Positions 11,521 through 22,655 are shown, counted from the first letter of the stretch. The stretch: 64,000 nucleotides of DNA from Bacillus carboniphilus (GCF_020524035.2 NZ_CP129013.1:1601822-1665821); one strand, 5' to 3'. Notes: generated by a model not told the origin, from the letters alone. Numbers and translations are program-made.

Positions 11521-11550
11521 ATATTATCAGATATATAAAAAGAATGTCAA
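11521..11550 (-). promoter_or_regulatory. Sigma-A promoter of the rplU operon
   Basis: A perfect TTGACA (-35, complement of 11545-11550) is followed by TAATAT (complement of 11521-11526) at a spacing of 18, which would start transcription just before the L21 leader. Confidence 0.75.
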
Positions 11551-11558
11551 TGTAAATA

Positions 11559-12971
11559 TTATGTGTTTATCCGCCTAATGGAATAACCTACTTGAGATGA
11601 AGGAATAAAACTAATAAAAAAACCTAGCTTGTCCTCTAAAAATGACTTGTAATTGTCGTCAAACAGTTCCATGACTCTTTCATGAATATCAATTATAACA
11701 GACTGACAATCTCTATTTTGATAAGAAAAAAGTTCTCTTTCTAGCTCAAATGCCCATTCTTTAGGTGCCTTTATCATCCCTACACCTTGACACAATGGGC
11801 ACTTAACGGAAGTTTGTTCGAGCAATGACTTTCGTGTTTTCTTCCTCGTTATTTCGAGTATATTTAACGCTGTAAAGCCAAGGATCTTTGTATGAACTGG
11901 ATCATTTTTTAAATGTCTTTCTAAAACATTTAATATTTTTTCTTTATCATTTCGGTCTTTCATATCAATAAAATCAATTAAAATAATCCCACTAATATTT
12001 CTTAATTTTATTTGTTTTACAATCTCTTTTGCCGCTTCTTCGTTTGTTTTTACTATCGTTTGTGTATAAGAAGACTTACCCGAGAACTTTGCTGTATTGA
12101 CATCTATTACAGTCATGGCTTCTACTTCATCAAAAACGATCGATGCCCCACTCTTCAACCAGACGACTCTTTTTTTAACCTTTTCAACGTCATGTTCAAA
12201 ATCAATAAATGTCTCTCTATTTAGGTAGCTGATCTCTATATGATTAAATGGAGATAATGACTCTTTTAATTGATGATAAATAGTACGACTATTACATACA
12301 ATTTTCTCAATATTTGTGGGAGATAGCTCTTTTACGATTTGCATAGGAAAAGAACCCCCTTTATGTAGACAACAAGGAGGAGTCTGTTGAGATTGTTCAA
12401 TGGAATTAAACTTCTTTTTTAATTCCTCAATCTCACAAATAAGGGTATCATTTGTTTGTTGAAGAGCCGCTGTTCTAATAATCCAGCCTCCTCCCCGTCC
12501 ATTTAGGAGCTTTAACAAACGTTCACGGTCATAATGATCCGTAACTTTTTTTGAAATAGATAAGTGATTTCCATATGGCTGATAAACAAAATGGATGCTC
12601 GATAATTCAATTTTTGTTGTTAGCTTAGGAGCTTTTTGCTCATCTCCTTCTTTCAAAACTTGAACAATAATTTCTTGTCCTTCTGTGAGATGATGACGGA
12701 TATTGTCTTTTACAGATTGATACTTTTCATTTTTCCATTTTTGATACTCATATAAATCATCAAGATGTAAATAGGCATTTTTTGAATTACCTATATCTAC
12801 AAATGCAGCCTGCATGCCTGGCAATACTTTTTTTACACGTCCTTTAAAGATTTGTCCAACATGTTGGTTATCATTTTTTTCTGCTATAAATACGTCTGTT
12901 AGTTGATTTTTTTCTACTACAATTACTCTTTCTCTCTGATGGTACATTTCAATATATAACTGTTTCTGCAA
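11559..12971 (-). CDS. rng: Ribonuclease E/G family endoribonuclease
   Basis: A 470-residue RNase G-type enzyme. It has an N-terminal S1 RNA-binding domain (about residues 35-120). The RNase H-like catalytic part has VIDVNTAKFSGK and IILIDFIDMKD, which carry the metal-binding aspartates. The zinc-link cysteines are in CPLCQGVGM. Length is close to E. coli RNase G (489). B. subtilis 168 lacks this gene, but many other Bacillaceae keep it beside rplU. The TTG start has GAGGG seven bases upstream. It probably takes part in mRNA decay or rRNA maturation. Confidence 0.93.
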   Translation of the reverse strand: MQKQLYIEMYHQRERVIVVEKNQLTDVFIAEKNDNQHVGQIFKGRVKKVLPGMQAAFVDIGNSKNAYLHLDDLYEYQKWKNEKYQSVKDNIRHHLTEGQEIIVQVLKEGDEQKAPKLTTKIELSSIHFVYQPYGNHLSISKKVTDHYDRERLLKLLNGRGGGWIIRTAALQQTNDTLICEIEELKKKFNSIEQSQQTPPCCLHKGGSFPMQIVKELSPTNIEKIVCNSRTIYHQLKESLSPFNHIEISYLNRETFIDFEHDVEKVKKRVVWLKSGASIVFDEVEAMTVIDVNTAKFSGKSSYTQTIVKTNEEAAKEIVKQIKLRNISGIILIDFIDMKDRNDKEKILNVLERHLKNDPVHTKILGFTALNILEITRKKTRKSLLEQTSVKCPLCQGVGMIKAPKEWAFELERELFSYQNRDCQSVIIDIHERVMELFDDNYKSFLEDKLGFFISFIPSSQVGYSIRRINT

Positions 12972-13043
12972 GTGTGGACCCTCGTTTCTAGCAAGTATTA
13001 TTTTGTCATTATAATACTATGGGTGATCTTTTAAAAGGTACAT

Positions 13044-13904
13044 TTATATAACATATTTTAAATCTGTCATCGAAATAGATGTCTTTTTATCAGAAAAGTA
13101 AACATGCAATAATTCATTTTCATCAAGTTCAAACTCCTTTTCCCCATTTTGCATGACAATGATCGGATGCTTATACCCCTTATGAAAACGAATTAACACA
13201 TCCATTATTGAGTCATTTATGTCTACTATTAAAGGTTTTAGAGCAAAAGCATCTCTTTTCTTTCCATAATATCTCTCTAATAAGAAACGAATGTAAGTAA
13301 ATTGTCTTTGTTTATATTCTAAAATAACACAGTAAATTAAGTAGCTCACAATTAGCCAATTATTTAATTGAGAAATAGCAAAGAAACATAAAATAATTAC
13401 AAGAATCGTAATAAACAAGAGGGAACCAACGAGCATGTATTGATGGGACTTATAAAAAGAGTATTTTTTACATAACAAAATAAATAAAATTTTCCCTCCA
13501 TCTAAAGGCCAAATAGGTAGAAGGTTAAATAAAAAAACCATCACATTATATATTGTAAAGGTTTGAATCAATTCCTGGCTAATATAAGGAGAAAGAAAAA
13601 ACATAGACGCTAGCATCCAAACATGTTGAATAGGACCAGAAATGGTTACAAATAACTCTTCCTTCATAGGACGATTTCCATGTTCTTCTACTTCTACGTA
13701 ACCTCCAAATGGAAGGAGCAGGACTTTCTTTATTCTCCATCCATAAAAATAGGCACATAGTGCATGCCCCATTTCATGTATAAACACAATAAAAACTAAA
13801 ATCAATAAAGGCTTGAAATACCCTGTCATTACTCCAATTCCCATAACAACCCATAATAACGGGTGAATGTGAACCTTCATGATTAGCTCTATATATTTAG
13901 TCAA
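13044..13904 (-). CDS. spoIVFB: SpoIVFB, intramembrane metalloprotease for pro-sigma-K
   Basis: A 286-residue site-2 protease. The zinc motif HEMGH falls at residues 43-47, the same positions as in B. subtilis, and the third ligand is in WPLDGGK. Several hydrophobic segments precede a CBS-like cytosolic tail with GYKHPIIVMQNGE. In the mother cell it cleaves pro-sigma-K. I chose the TTG at 13904, which aligns with the known N-terminus; a TTG two codons upstream is also possible. It overlaps the end of spoIVFA. Confidence 0.96.
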   Translation of the reverse strand: MTKYIELIMKVHIHPLLWVVMGIGVMTGYFKPLLILVFIVFIHEMGHALCAYFYGWRIKKVLLLPFGGYVEVEEHGNRPMKEELFVTISGPIQHVWMLASMFFLSPYISQELIQTFTIYNVMVFLFNLLPIWPLDGGKILFILLCKKYSFYKSHQYMLVGSLLFITILVIILCFFAISQLNNWLIVSYLIYCVILEYKQRQFTYIRFLLERYYGKKRDAFALKPLIVDINDSIMDVLIRFHKGYKHPIIVMQNGEKEFELDENELLHVYFSDKKTSISMTDLKYVI

Positions 13905-14655
13905 AATCAATCACCTGTATTGGATCGATAAACGTATCATCTTTTTGTATAGCGAAATAATAGGTTCCTTTTTCTTCTTCCTCTTTTTTAACACTACCAA
14001 GCGAAGATCCTCTATCAACATAATCATATAAGGAAACTTGAATATCCCCTAGTTCTCCGTACCAAGTATCAGTTCCGTCTGAATGCTGTAAGATGACCGT
14101 ACGACCTAGATTTTCTTTCTCTCCAACGAAGACGACAATACCTTCTCCAACTGCTTCCACTTCCTTATTGACAGTTTCCACTTGGATTCCTTGTCCATTA
14201 TCTAAAAAACTTTCGGTAACAATCCCAGATGCCGGAACAACATAATCGATTGAATCCATTTTACCTTTAGTCGACCCATCAAAAAAAGCAAGCGGAGAGC
14301 CAAACTGCTCCTGATACCAATTAGCTACCATGGCATATTGAAATTCTTGTTCCATCGTATCTTCAATCACCACTTTAGCATTATCAAAAAAAGGAGCGTC
14401 TTGTTTATAAATGATGGCGACAATTAAAACAAGGCATGCAGAGAGAAGCATTTTGAATAAAAACCGATCTATTTTCAAAATAGGATGATCACCTTTTTGT
14501 TGACCTGAGGATACAATGTATGGAGAGTTTAGCTCATCCATATATTTTCTTTCATCAAAAAAATCAGTTGATTGATTATCTTGATAACGCTCCACCTTCT
14601 GACGTTTTCTTTTTTCAATTCGCTTTTTAATTTCACTCGCTCGTCGATTATTCAT
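13897..14655 (-). CDS. spoIVFA: SpoIVFA, regulator of SpoIVFB
   Basis: A 252-residue membrane protein with a charged cytosolic N-terminus, one transmembrane segment (about residues 67-85, FKMLLSACLVLIVAIIYK) and a degenerate LytM/M23 domain (VPASGIVTESF to RTVILQHSDG). It holds SpoIVFB inactive together with BofA until the forespore signal arrives. A good sigma-E promoter lies just upstream. It forms a two-gene operon with spoIVFB. Confidence 0.95.
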   Translation of the reverse strand: MNNRRASEIKKRIEKRKRQKVERYQDNQSTDFFDERKYMDELNSPYIVSSGQQKGDHPILKIDRFLFKMLLSACLVLIVAIIYKQDAPFFDNAKVVIEDTMEQEFQYAMVANWYQEQFGSPLAFFDGSTKGKMDSIDYVVPASGIVTESFLDNGQGIQVETVNKEVEAVGEGIVVFVGEKENLGRTVILQHSDGTDTWYGELGDIQVSLYDYVDRGSSLGSVKKEEEEKGTYYFAIQKDDTFIDPIQVIDFD

Positions 14656-14687
14656 TTTTTATTCATCCTTTTTTTGATAAGTTACTT

Positions 14688-14717
14688 AATCTTATGACTT
14701 GTCCTCCCTGATTATGA
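14688..14717 (-). promoter_or_regulatory. Predicted sigma-E promoter of spoIVFA-spoIVFB
   Basis: On the minus strand TCATAAT (14711-14717) is followed after 14 bases by CATAAGATT (14688-14696). Both boxes and the spacing fit the sigma-E consensus, and the operon is known to be a sigma-E target. Confidence 0.65.
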
Positions 14718-14720
14718 CCA

Positions 14721-14970
14721 ATAAGAAAAGCGCATGCGTCCATCTAGCGAAACATGAATATAGAACGTCAACTAAGTACAGTCACCTCCTGTGACTAACG
14801 TTGACACTAGCCCGTCCTGGGCATCGCCGCATGAGATATAGGAAACACGAAAAGCCCTAAAGCAGAGGATCTACTAACTACCGCCACGTCCTGTGGCTAA
14901 CGTTGATGCTAAAACTTCCTGTGCGTCGAAAGCGCTACCCGTCGCTGGGCGCTGGAGTTAGACAATAAGA
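14721..14970. repeat. Dispersed intergenic repeat, family A, full copy
   Basis: It runs from AATAAGAAAAGCGCATGCG to GGGCGCTGGAGTTAGAC. The TCCT-loop hairpins are GTCAC-CTCCT-GTGAC, GCCC-GTCCT-GGGC and GCCAC-GTCCT-GTGGC. The GCCC/GGGC stem replaces the GCAC/GTGC stem of other copies, a paired change. It lies between the spoIVFA promoter and the minD terminator. Confidence 0.87.
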
Positions 14971-15018
14971 AAAGCGTCAGTAATCTGTTATTCCTAACGA
15001 ATAACAGATTACTGACGC
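14966..15018 (-). terminator. Strong terminator of the mre-min operon
   Basis: A perfect 19-base-pair stem (14974-14992 with 15000-15018) with a seven-base loop is followed on the minus strand by TTTTCTT. It is one of the strongest hairpins in the window and ends transcription after minD. Confidence 0.93.
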
Positions 15019-15047
15019 TCATATAAAAATTTTATTGCTTGTAAAAG

Positions 15048-15857
15048 TTAAACTCGCACACCAAAAAACTTCTTTATCCGAGAGAAAACACCGCTATTAA
15101 CTTCCTCAAATGATTGAAGTGGAACCGATTCTCCCAATATTCTTCTAGCGATATTTCTATATGCAATCGATGCGCGATTATTAGCATCCAGAACAATTGG
15201 GTCTCCGTTATTTGCTGCTCGAATCACTTCGTCATCATCTACTACTATACCTAGTAGTTCGATTGATAAATGTTCAACAATTTCATCGACTTCTAGCATA
15301 TCACCGTCATGAACAAGATGGTTTCGAATTCGATTAATAATCAGCTTTGGAGCTTCAATTGATGACTCTTGTTCAAGTAGACCAATGATACGATCCGCAT
15401 CGCGCATTGCAGATATTTCGGGCGTGGTCACAACAATCGCTTTATCAGCACCAGAAACAGCATTTTTAAATCCTTGTTCAATACCAGCTGGACAATCAAT
15501 AATAATATAATCATAGTCTTGTTTTAATTCATTGATTAGATTAATCATTTGCTCAGGGGTAACAGCTGATTTATCACTTGTTTGATCTGCTGGCAACAAG
15601 AATAATTGATCATTAAACCGTTTATCTTTCACAAGTGCTTGATGTATTTTACAACGTTCGTTTACAACATCTACTAAATCATAGATAATCCGATTCTCTA
15701 AACCCATCACTACATCTAAATTTCTTAAACCAATATCCGTATCGACTAAACACACTTTTTTTCCAAGTATGGCCAATGCCGTTCCTAAATTGGCAGAGGT
15801 AGTCGTCTTTCCAACTCCGCCCTTTCCTGAAGTAATAACGATAGCCTCACCCACCAT
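15048..15857 (-). CDS. minD: Septum site-determining ATPase MinD
   Basis: A 269-residue ParA/MinD-type ATPase with the deviant Walker A motif [10 protein letters not shown] (residues 10-19) and a switch segment [14 protein letters not shown]. The C-terminal amphipathic helix [12 protein letters not shown] targets the membrane. It works with MinC to block division at the poles. The ATG start has GGAGGAATAA upstream and overlaps minC by 11 bases. It is the last gene of the mreBCD-minCD operon. Confidence 0.98.
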   Translation of the reverse strand: MVGEAIVITSGKGGVGKTTTSANLGTALAILGKKVCLVDTDIGLRNLDVVMGLENRIIYDLVDVVNERCKIHQALVKDKRFNDQLFLLPADQTSDKSAVTPEQMINLINELKQDYDYIIIDCPAGIEQGFKNAVSGADKAIVVTTPEISAMRDADRIIGLLEQESSIEAPKLIINRIRNHLVHDGDMLEVDEIVEHLSIELLGIVVDDDEVIRAANNGDPIVLDANNRASIAYRNIARRILGESVPLQSFEEVNSGVFSRIKKFFGVRV

Positions 15858-16542
15858 TTATTCCTCCTTCAAACCTACTTAAATTAGGCCTTATATGAGA
15901 CAACTGTTGTAAACGCTCAATGACAATTTTCTCTTCATCGTTTATATAGGCGCATTCCATATGTATTCTCGAACTATCTTCATTTTGATCAGGAGCACGA
16001 TTAATAATATTCGATATTTTTAGTTGCATAGGATTCATAACAGATGCCACTATAACAGCTTGTCCGTCTCCCTTAAATCCCGCATGTGCAGATCCTTTTA
16101 ATGCACCCACTATAAATATATTCCCATTGGCAATTACTTTTCCACCAGGATTAACATCACCAACTAGCAGCAAATCACCTTCAACATGTAAAACTTGTCC
16201 TGAACGAACAATTTTCACAACAGTTGTTACTTCTGATTCCTCTTTCCATCTTTCAGCTTCTTCTTTCGTCATAATATCACTATTAATATATTGAACGGTT
16301 AGATTAGGCTTCTTTCGAATGATCGTTTTAATCTTTTCTTCATCGGCATTAGTTAAATAACGATTTCCTACATTCACATTAACCGTAATTAATGGACCAT
16401 TCTCCTTATCATACTGTTTTTGGTTTAATACATGTTCTAATTCTATTAGCACTTCATCTAATGAGCATCGATCATTAATATGAAGTGTTAATCCATCTCT
16501 AGTCCCTTTTATCGTGACATTTTGCTGTTTTTGCACTTTCAC
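15847..16542 (-). CDS. minC: Septum site-determining protein MinC
   Basis: A 231-residue inhibitor of FtsZ assembly (226 in B. subtilis). The N-terminal domain (to about residue 100) acts on FtsZ. The C-terminal beta-helix domain has [20 protein letters not shown] and [12 protein letters not shown], and binds MinD. It overlaps minD. The 176 bases before it, up to mreD, hold no clear promoter or terminator. Confidence 0.95.
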   Translation of the reverse strand: MKVQKQQNVTIKGTRDGLTLHINDRCSLDEVLIELEHVLNQKQYDKENGPLITVNVNVGNRYLTNADEEKIKTIIRKKPNLTVQYINSDIMTKEEAERWKEESEVTTVVKIVRSGQVLHVEGDLLLVGDVNPGGKVIANGNIFIVGALKGSAHAGFKGDGQAVIVASVMNPMQLKISNIINRAPDQNEDSSRIHMECAYINDEEKIVIERLQQLSHIRPNLSRFEGGINGG

Positions 16543-16718
16543 GGTGTCCTCACCTCAATATACATATACAAATTCGACGTGATCTTTTGGATATCCTTTA
16601 AAAGGTTATTTAAAAACTTCAAAAAATGTTCGATATCTATAATTTACAGTTTTAATCATTAAAATAGTTTGTTTTCCGTACATTTGACTATTTATCCCCT
16701 TCATTAAAAACACGCAAA

Positions 16719-17240
16719 TTAATTTGAATCATTTTGTTGATTTATCGTCTGCATCGTCAATTTTTTTAACGGATAAATAAGTAGAAGTGCAAAGATAAAA
16801 TGAACAACTAATGTAGGGACTAATCGAATTTGTATAAAGTACTCCAATTCCATATTGGTAGTACCGATTAATAGATGAATACCATAAACAAAAAACTCTA
16901 ACAACGAAACAGAAATGGTACTTAAAAATAAAATAACAAAATAATTATTATGCAGAGCTTTAAATGCTTGATAATTTAAATACGACAAAACAGGATAGGA
17001 AAAGAAATAAATACCGATGATTTCAACATACACTATATCAAACAATAACCCTAAAATCGCACTGTATAAAATACTTATACTAATTGGGAGATAGGCAACT
17101 AAAACAATAAGCCCTAATAATAAAAAATAAGGAACAATAATATATTGATCATTAACAAATGGGAGATTGACGATTTCCACAAAAATACTTTCACTTATAA
17201 GTAACAAAAGCATAGTAATAGGAAGAATGACTTGACGCAT
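16719..17240 (-). CDS. mreD: Rod shape-determining protein MreD
   Basis: A 173-residue integral membrane protein with about five hydrophobic segments. It is the membrane partner of MreC in the elongasome that directs lateral wall synthesis. Sequence is poorly conserved, so the call rests on size, topology and position between mreC and minC. Its ATG overlaps the mreC stop (TAATG). Confidence 0.9.
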   Translation of the reverse strand: MRQVILPITMLLLLISESIFVEIVNLPFVNDQYIIVPYFLLLGLIVLVAYLPISISILYSAILGLLFDIVYVEIIGIYFFSYPVLSYLNYQAFKALHNNYFVILFLSTISVSLLEFFVYGIHLLIGTTNMELEYFIQIRLVPTLVVHFIFALLLIYPLKKLTMQTINQQNDSN

Positions 17241-18124
17241 TAGTCCGTATCCTCCGTATTGCCCTGACCTTCTTTATCTAATGGTTTCCCGACATCCGTT
17301 TTAATAACGAAAACATCGTCTATATTTTGAAACTGTGCAAAAGGCTTAACATAGGCTATGTCTCCTAATCCATAAGAATCAGAATCAATTTCAGAGACCT
17401 CTCCAATAGCCAATCCCTCTGTGAAAACCTCACCTAATCCAGAGCTAAAAACTTTGTCTCCCTCTGTTATTTTTTCATCAAAATTTTCTAAAATTAGCAT
17501 TTCCTTCTCTTTATCATAACCTGAGATAATACCAAAAACTTCACCATTTTTCTCATTCAATACATGAGCGGAAACGTTGAGATTGCCACTTTCTGTACTT
17601 AACAATTGTACAGTTGCTTCAAACTCTTGAACACTTTTTACTTTACCAATCAGTCCCCTTGTAGTGATGACCGCATCACCTTTTTCTACGTTATCCTTGG
17701 ATCCTTTGTTAATGTAGATATAGTTTAACCATTGATCTTTTTGACGACCATATACAACTGCCGAAATCTTCTCAAAGCTAGTTAAGTTTTGATCTTCGTA
17801 ATTTAGCTTTTCTCTTAACTTTTGAACATCATCTTCTAGCCTTTCAAGTTGAGCCTCCATTGCCATATAACCCTCGAGCTTTTCTCTTAACTTTTCATTT
17901 TCTGTATACGTATTTTTCAAGTGGCTGACATTTTCAAAGAAGCCCGCTACTTCTTGAGCGGGCTTATGAAAGACATTTTGAACTAATCCAACCGTATCCT
18001 TCAAAAACTTCTCTGGCCAAGTCATCTCTCGGTCTTCCTTTAAAGTAAAGCCAATCAATGCCACTAGAACAATTATGCTTACAAGTAAGACAATCAACTT
18101 TTTGTTTAGAAAGAACTGTGGCAA
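17240..18124 (-). CDS. mreC: Rod shape-determining protein MreC
   Basis: A 294-residue protein with an N-terminal transmembrane anchor (residues 9-27), a coiled coil (about 60-105) and an extracytoplasmic beta domain with VITTRGLIGKVKSV and VFSSGLGEVFTEGLAIGEV. It scaffolds wall-synthesis enzymes together with MreB and MreD. The TTG start has AAGAGGTG upstream. It lies 15 bases after mreB. Confidence 0.94.
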   Translation of the reverse strand: MPQFFLNKKLIVLLVSIIVLVALIGFTLKEDREMTWPEKFLKDTVGLVQNVFHKPAQEVAGFFENVSHLKNTYTENEKLREKLEGYMAMEAQLERLEDDVQKLREKLNYEDQNLTSFEKISAVVYGRQKDQWLNYIYINKGSKDNVEKGDAVITTRGLIGKVKSVQEFEATVQLLSTESGNLNVSAHVLNEKNGEVFGIISGYDKEKEMLILENFDEKITEGDKVFSSGLGEVFTEGLAIGEVSEIDSDSYGLGDIAYVKPFAQFQNIDDVFVIKTDVGKPLDKEGQGNTEDTD

Positions 18125-18139
18125 AGTTTACACCTCTTA

Positions 18140-19199
<1,060 letters not shown>

Positions 19200-19368
19200 T
19201 TATTTTAATTTATCAAATCGAATGAATCATAATTGTTTTTAATCTTATCCACTATTATTTATGTAAGCCAACTAATACATGGACGTTTCAATAGGATCTA
19301 TTTACACTTTTTCAAAAACAAGACTCACAAACATTATTATATCTTATTTAAAGAAAAAAAAAAGCACT

Positions 19369-20046
19369 TTACAAATATCCCTTTTCCTTTAAGCTTACAA
19401 AATTTTTCTCACCAATAATAATATGATCTAACAGTTCAATCCCCATCATTTTCCCACATTCAAATAACCTTTTCGTAACATGAATATCTTCTTTACTCGG
19501 TGTGGGATCCCCACTCGGATGATTATGAGCACAAATAAAGGAAGCCGCTGACCTTTTAATCCCTTCCTTCATTACCTCTCTCGGATGAACAATTGATGCA
19601 TTTAAACTTCCAATAAAAATGGTTTTTTTGTGAATTACTTGATTTTTCGTATTCATGTATATACATACAAAATGTTCTTGTTGTAAAAAGCGTAATTCCT
19701 CCATTAAATAATTTGCTCCATCCTCAGGTGAACGGATGACATAGCGATCTTGAAAGTGCAATTGGTGTACTCTTTTTCCTAACTCTAGCGCTGCTAATAC
19801 TTGAACGGCCTTGGCCTCTCCAATGCCTTCAATAGAAACGATTTCTTCAACAGACGCCTCTTTTAAATATCGCAACCCTTCAAACTTTTTCAATACTTTA
19901 TTAGCTAACTGAAGAACGGATTGATTCCTTGTTCCCGTTCTTAATAATATAGCGAGCAACTCATGATTAGATAAACTTTTTGCTCCTTCTTGAATCATTC
20001 GTTCTCTTGGTCTTTCATCTATTGGGAAATCGTGAATTTTTAACAT
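19369..20046 (-). CDS. radC: RadC (YsxA) family JAB-domain protein
   Basis: A 225-residue protein with an N-terminal helix-hairpin-helix region (SIEGIGEAKAVQVLAALELG) and a C-terminal JAB/MPN metalloprotease-like domain with HNHPSGDPTPSKED. The biological role is uncertain; the old DNA-repair assignment of RadC is doubtful. Position between mreB and maf matches B. subtilis. Confidence 0.93.
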   Translation of the reverse strand: MLKIHDFPIDERPRERMIQEGAKSLSNHELLAILLRTGTRNQSVLQLANKVLKKFEGLRYLKEASVEEIVSIEGIGEAKAVQVLAALELGKRVHQLHFQDRYVIRSPEDGANYLMEELRFLQQEHFVCIYMNTKNQVIHKKTIFIGSLNASIVHPREVMKEGIKRSAASFICAHNHPSGDPTPSKEDIHVTKRLFECGKMMGIELLDHIIIGEKNFVSLKEKGYL

Positions 20047-20082
20047 ATATTCCTCCTGTGATTCCCCAACAAGCTCATTTTT

Positions 20083-20664
20083 TTATTTATTTTCATTAAA
20101 ATGAAAGCCTAGCTCTTTAAGTACCAAATACGTCCTACTTACTGGTAACCCAACGACAGAATTGTAATCCCCATGCACTTCTTCAACAAACAACGCCCCA
20201 TACCCTTGAATTCCATATGCACCTGCCTTGTCAAAGGGTTCTTTCGTTTCTATATAACTGTCAATTTCATCTTTTTCTAAGGACCTAAACGTAACAGAGG
20301 TTTCTACGAAAAAGGTTTCATTAATGTTATTGTGAATGATCGTTACACCGGTGAAAACTTGGTGTTTTCTTCCTGAAAGTAAATTTAATATTTCCTTCGC
20401 ATGTTTCGGTGTATGGGGTTTCCCTAAAATTTCCCCTTGAAAACAGACGACCGTATCAGCACCAATAACAAAACTATCAACATATTTTTGCGCAATTGCT
20501 TTTGCTTTTCGCTCAGACAAAGTAGAAACTGTCTCATGAGGGGAGACCTCTTCATCTAAATGTTCAGATACATCACTTGCAATTACATCAAAAGATGGAG
20601 TAATAAGTTTAAGGAGTTCCTTTCTTCGTGGAGATTTAGATGCTAATATTAAATGTTGTTTCAT
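20083..20664 (-). CDS. maf: Maf nucleotide pyrophosphatase
   Basis: A 193-residue Maf/HAM1-superfamily protein. The signature LASKSPRRKELL is at the N-terminus, and GADTVVCFQGEILGKP holds the catalytic aspartate. GYGALFVEEVHGDYNSVVGLP is the C-terminal conserved block. Maf hydrolyses dTTP, UTP and modified nucleotides, and in B. subtilis affects septum formation when overproduced. It lies 36 bases before radC. Confidence 0.95.
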   Translation of the reverse strand: MKQHLILASKSPRRKELLKLITPSFDVIASDVSEHLDEEVSPHETVSTLSERKAKAIAQKYVDSFVIGADTVVCFQGEILGKPHTPKHAKEILNLLSGRKHQVFTGVTIIHNNINETFFVETSVTFRSLEKDEIDSYIETKEPFDKAGAYGIQGYGALFVEEVHGDYNSVVGLPVSRTYLVLKELGFHFNENK

Positions 20665-20772
20665 AGTTCCTCCTCGTGCTATTATTCTTATTCATATTAG
20701 CCTTCCATCTATTCTAACGAAAAATCCACTTACTTTTATTACAAAAAGGTTAAAATACACTAAAAAAAAGTT

Positions 20773-21711
20773 TCAGTTTGTTTTCAACATGCTTGCTAAG
20801 ACTTGCATAACTTCCGACTGTTCTTTACTGTTCAAACCACTTTCAAGTGCCATTTCTCCAGCCATTTGTATCTTTTTCATGTAGTCATTCTCATCATTTT
20901 TGATACTAGAAAGCGAGCTTTCTAGTTGTTTCTTATTAACCGCATCCTCGTCTTTTTCCAAATTAGTAATGATTAGTGATAGAAGATTTATTACTTGCTT
21001 TTCATCTTCTGTAGCCACACTTAACTGTATAGAATCTACAAAAGCATCATCTACTCCCTTTTCTTTTATCAAATCAACTTTTTCTTTCGCTTGTTGTTCC
21101 GTCGTATATACACTCGTATAAATTGAATAATATTGATCACCTTTTATATAAATCGCTGGGATGCTTTTATCAATCATTTGGTCAACCGCTTCTTGTGCAC
21201 TTTGCTCACTTGAAAATGCGCCTGTTTGCACCATATAAAGATCAATACTACTTGTTTGACTACTTGTTTCAGTATATGGTTGATTGGTTGAATCTAAAGA
21301 TTCACCTGAAATTGGTTCTTTTAATACTTGCTGAGGGGAATTTGATTCATTGGATAAAAAGTTCATGAGAAGAATACCAAAAAAGACGCTAAGACCAATT
21401 GCAGCTCCAACAATTACAAATAATTTTTTCAACGCTGAAAAAGAAGGGGGTTTTCTAGTATAAGGGGAATAGGAGCTGGTTGACTTGGTATAAGTTTTTC
21501 TTTTTTTCTTTGATGATACAACTTTCGGATCTTTCTGTGTATCTTCTTCAGGTAGAGCCCATGGAAAATCTTCTTCGTGTTTAGCCGATGCTATTTCTCT
21601 TTCAGCCTTAGCCTTGTCCTCCCATGAGGATACAACAATAGGTTCCTTTGAACTCTCATTAGATTTTTTATTTAATGATATACGAATAGGATCTTTTTTT
21701 GATTCCTTCAT
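20773..21711 (-). CDS. spoIIB: SpoIIB, SPOR-domain septum protein
   Basis: A 312-residue protein (332 in B. subtilis) with a long charged cytosolic N-terminus, one transmembrane segment (about residues 96-117, KKLFVIVGAAIGLSVFFGIL) and an extracellular SPOR domain (YMVQTGAFSSEQSAQEA). It binds denuded septal glycan and helps engulfment and septal-wall thinning in early sporulation. The name rests on architecture plus its position between comC and maf. Confidence 0.88.
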   Translation of the reverse strand: MKESKKDPIRISLNKKSNESSKEPIVVSSWEDKAKAEREIASAKHEEDFPWALPEEDTQKDPKVVSSKKKRKTYTKSTSSYSPYTRKPPSFSALKKLFVIVGAAIGLSVFFGILLMNFLSNESNSPQQVLKEPISGESLDSTNQPYTETSSQTSSIDLYMVQTGAFSSEQSAQEAVDQMIDKSIPAIYIKGDQYYSIYTSVYTTEQQAKEKVDLIKEKGVDDAFVDSIQLSVATEDEKQVINLLSLIITNLEKDEDAVNKKQLESSLSSIKNDENDYMKKIQMAGEMALESGLNSKEQSEVMQVLASMLKTN

Positions 21712-21842
21712 TGATTACCACCTTATCTCTAAAGACCGGACATAGTTTAATATCTCCCATCCTAGCATACCAAAATCAAAAAATAGCTAGACATTTGTCG
21801 ACTTGTCCTAAAAGCTTTTCATCAATTTCCTACGTTTTTTGC

Positions 21843-21885
21843 AAATAAGAAAAGCGCAAGTGACCGTATAGAAAATATTGTCTAA
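21843..21885. repeat. Fragment of family A repeat
   Basis: It matches only the start of the element (AATAAGAAAAGCGCAAGTGACCG) and then loses similarity. It lies between spoIIB and comC. Confidence 0.6.
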
Positions 21886-21905
21886 CCGAAGAAAAACTCA
21901 ATGCT

Positions 21906-22613
21906 TTAAAGAAAAGTGTAGTACCAAGAAATCAACTGACTGTCAAATAAAATACTAACGCAACTACCTGCAGTAATAAACGGTGCAAATGGAATCGGAC
22001 GATTCCGATACAGTGGATTCATGAAAAAGACAAAAAGGGTACCTAGCATATTTGCGAGAAAAAAAGATAAAATCATACCTTTCCATCCTAATACTAACCC
22101 TACAATAGCTAATAGCTTAACATCCCCCATTCCCATTTTTCCTCTCGATAAGACAACAATCAAAAAAGAAAGAAAAAACCCTACTAATAACCCTACTATT
22201 GAAAATAGCCAATCAGAAAAAAACATTATTTCCACTAGGAAAATAATAAAAAACAAAAGGATCACCTTATTAGGTATGATCATCTCTATTAGATCGGTTA
22301 CTGTGACTATAAACAAAAAAATATAAAAGGTGTAGGCAATTAAGAGATTTGTGGTGTACCCAAATACCAAGGGAGAAATAACAAATAAACAGCCCATTAA
22401 CAATTCAACGATAGGATATCGAATTGAGATCGAAAATTGACACGTAGAGCATTTTCCTTTTAAGAGAACGAATGATACAAGAGGAATTTTGTGTATATGT
22501 TTAATAGGGGTCTGACACTGCGGACAATAGGAGGATGGCCAAATTAAAGACTGATGATGAACGGTTCGATAACCTACAACATTCACAAACGATCCAATAA
22601 TTAAGCCAATCAT
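21906..22613 (-). CDS. comC: Type 4 prepilin peptidase ComC
   Basis: A 235-residue polytopic A24 aspartic protease. The cysteine pairs YCPQCQ and KCSTC in the N-terminal cytosolic loop and the catalytic aspartates in TVTDLIEMIIPNK and GMGDVKLLAIVG are visible. It cleaves and methylates competence pseudopilins. The first ATG leaves the first transmembrane segment short. The only RBS-like site (AGGATGTGAAAG) is about 20 bases further upstream with no ATG, GTG or TTG in between, so the true start may be an unusual codon or a sequence error. Confidence 0.93.
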   Translation of the reverse strand: MIGLIIGSFVNVVGYRTVHHQSLIWPSSYCPQCQTPIKHIHKIPLVSFVLLKGKCSTCQFSISIRYPIVELLMGCLFVISPLVFGYTTNLLIAYTFYIFLFIVTVTDLIEMIIPNKVILLFFIIFLVEIMFFSDWLFSIVGLLVGFFLSFLIVVLSRGKMGMGDVKLLAIVGLVLGWKGMILSFFLANMLGTLFVFFMNPLYRNRPIPFAPFITAGSCVSILFDSQLISWYYTFL

Positions 22614-22655
22614 AAAAAGAAATAGATAGATTATTTACTTTCACATCCTTTCAAA

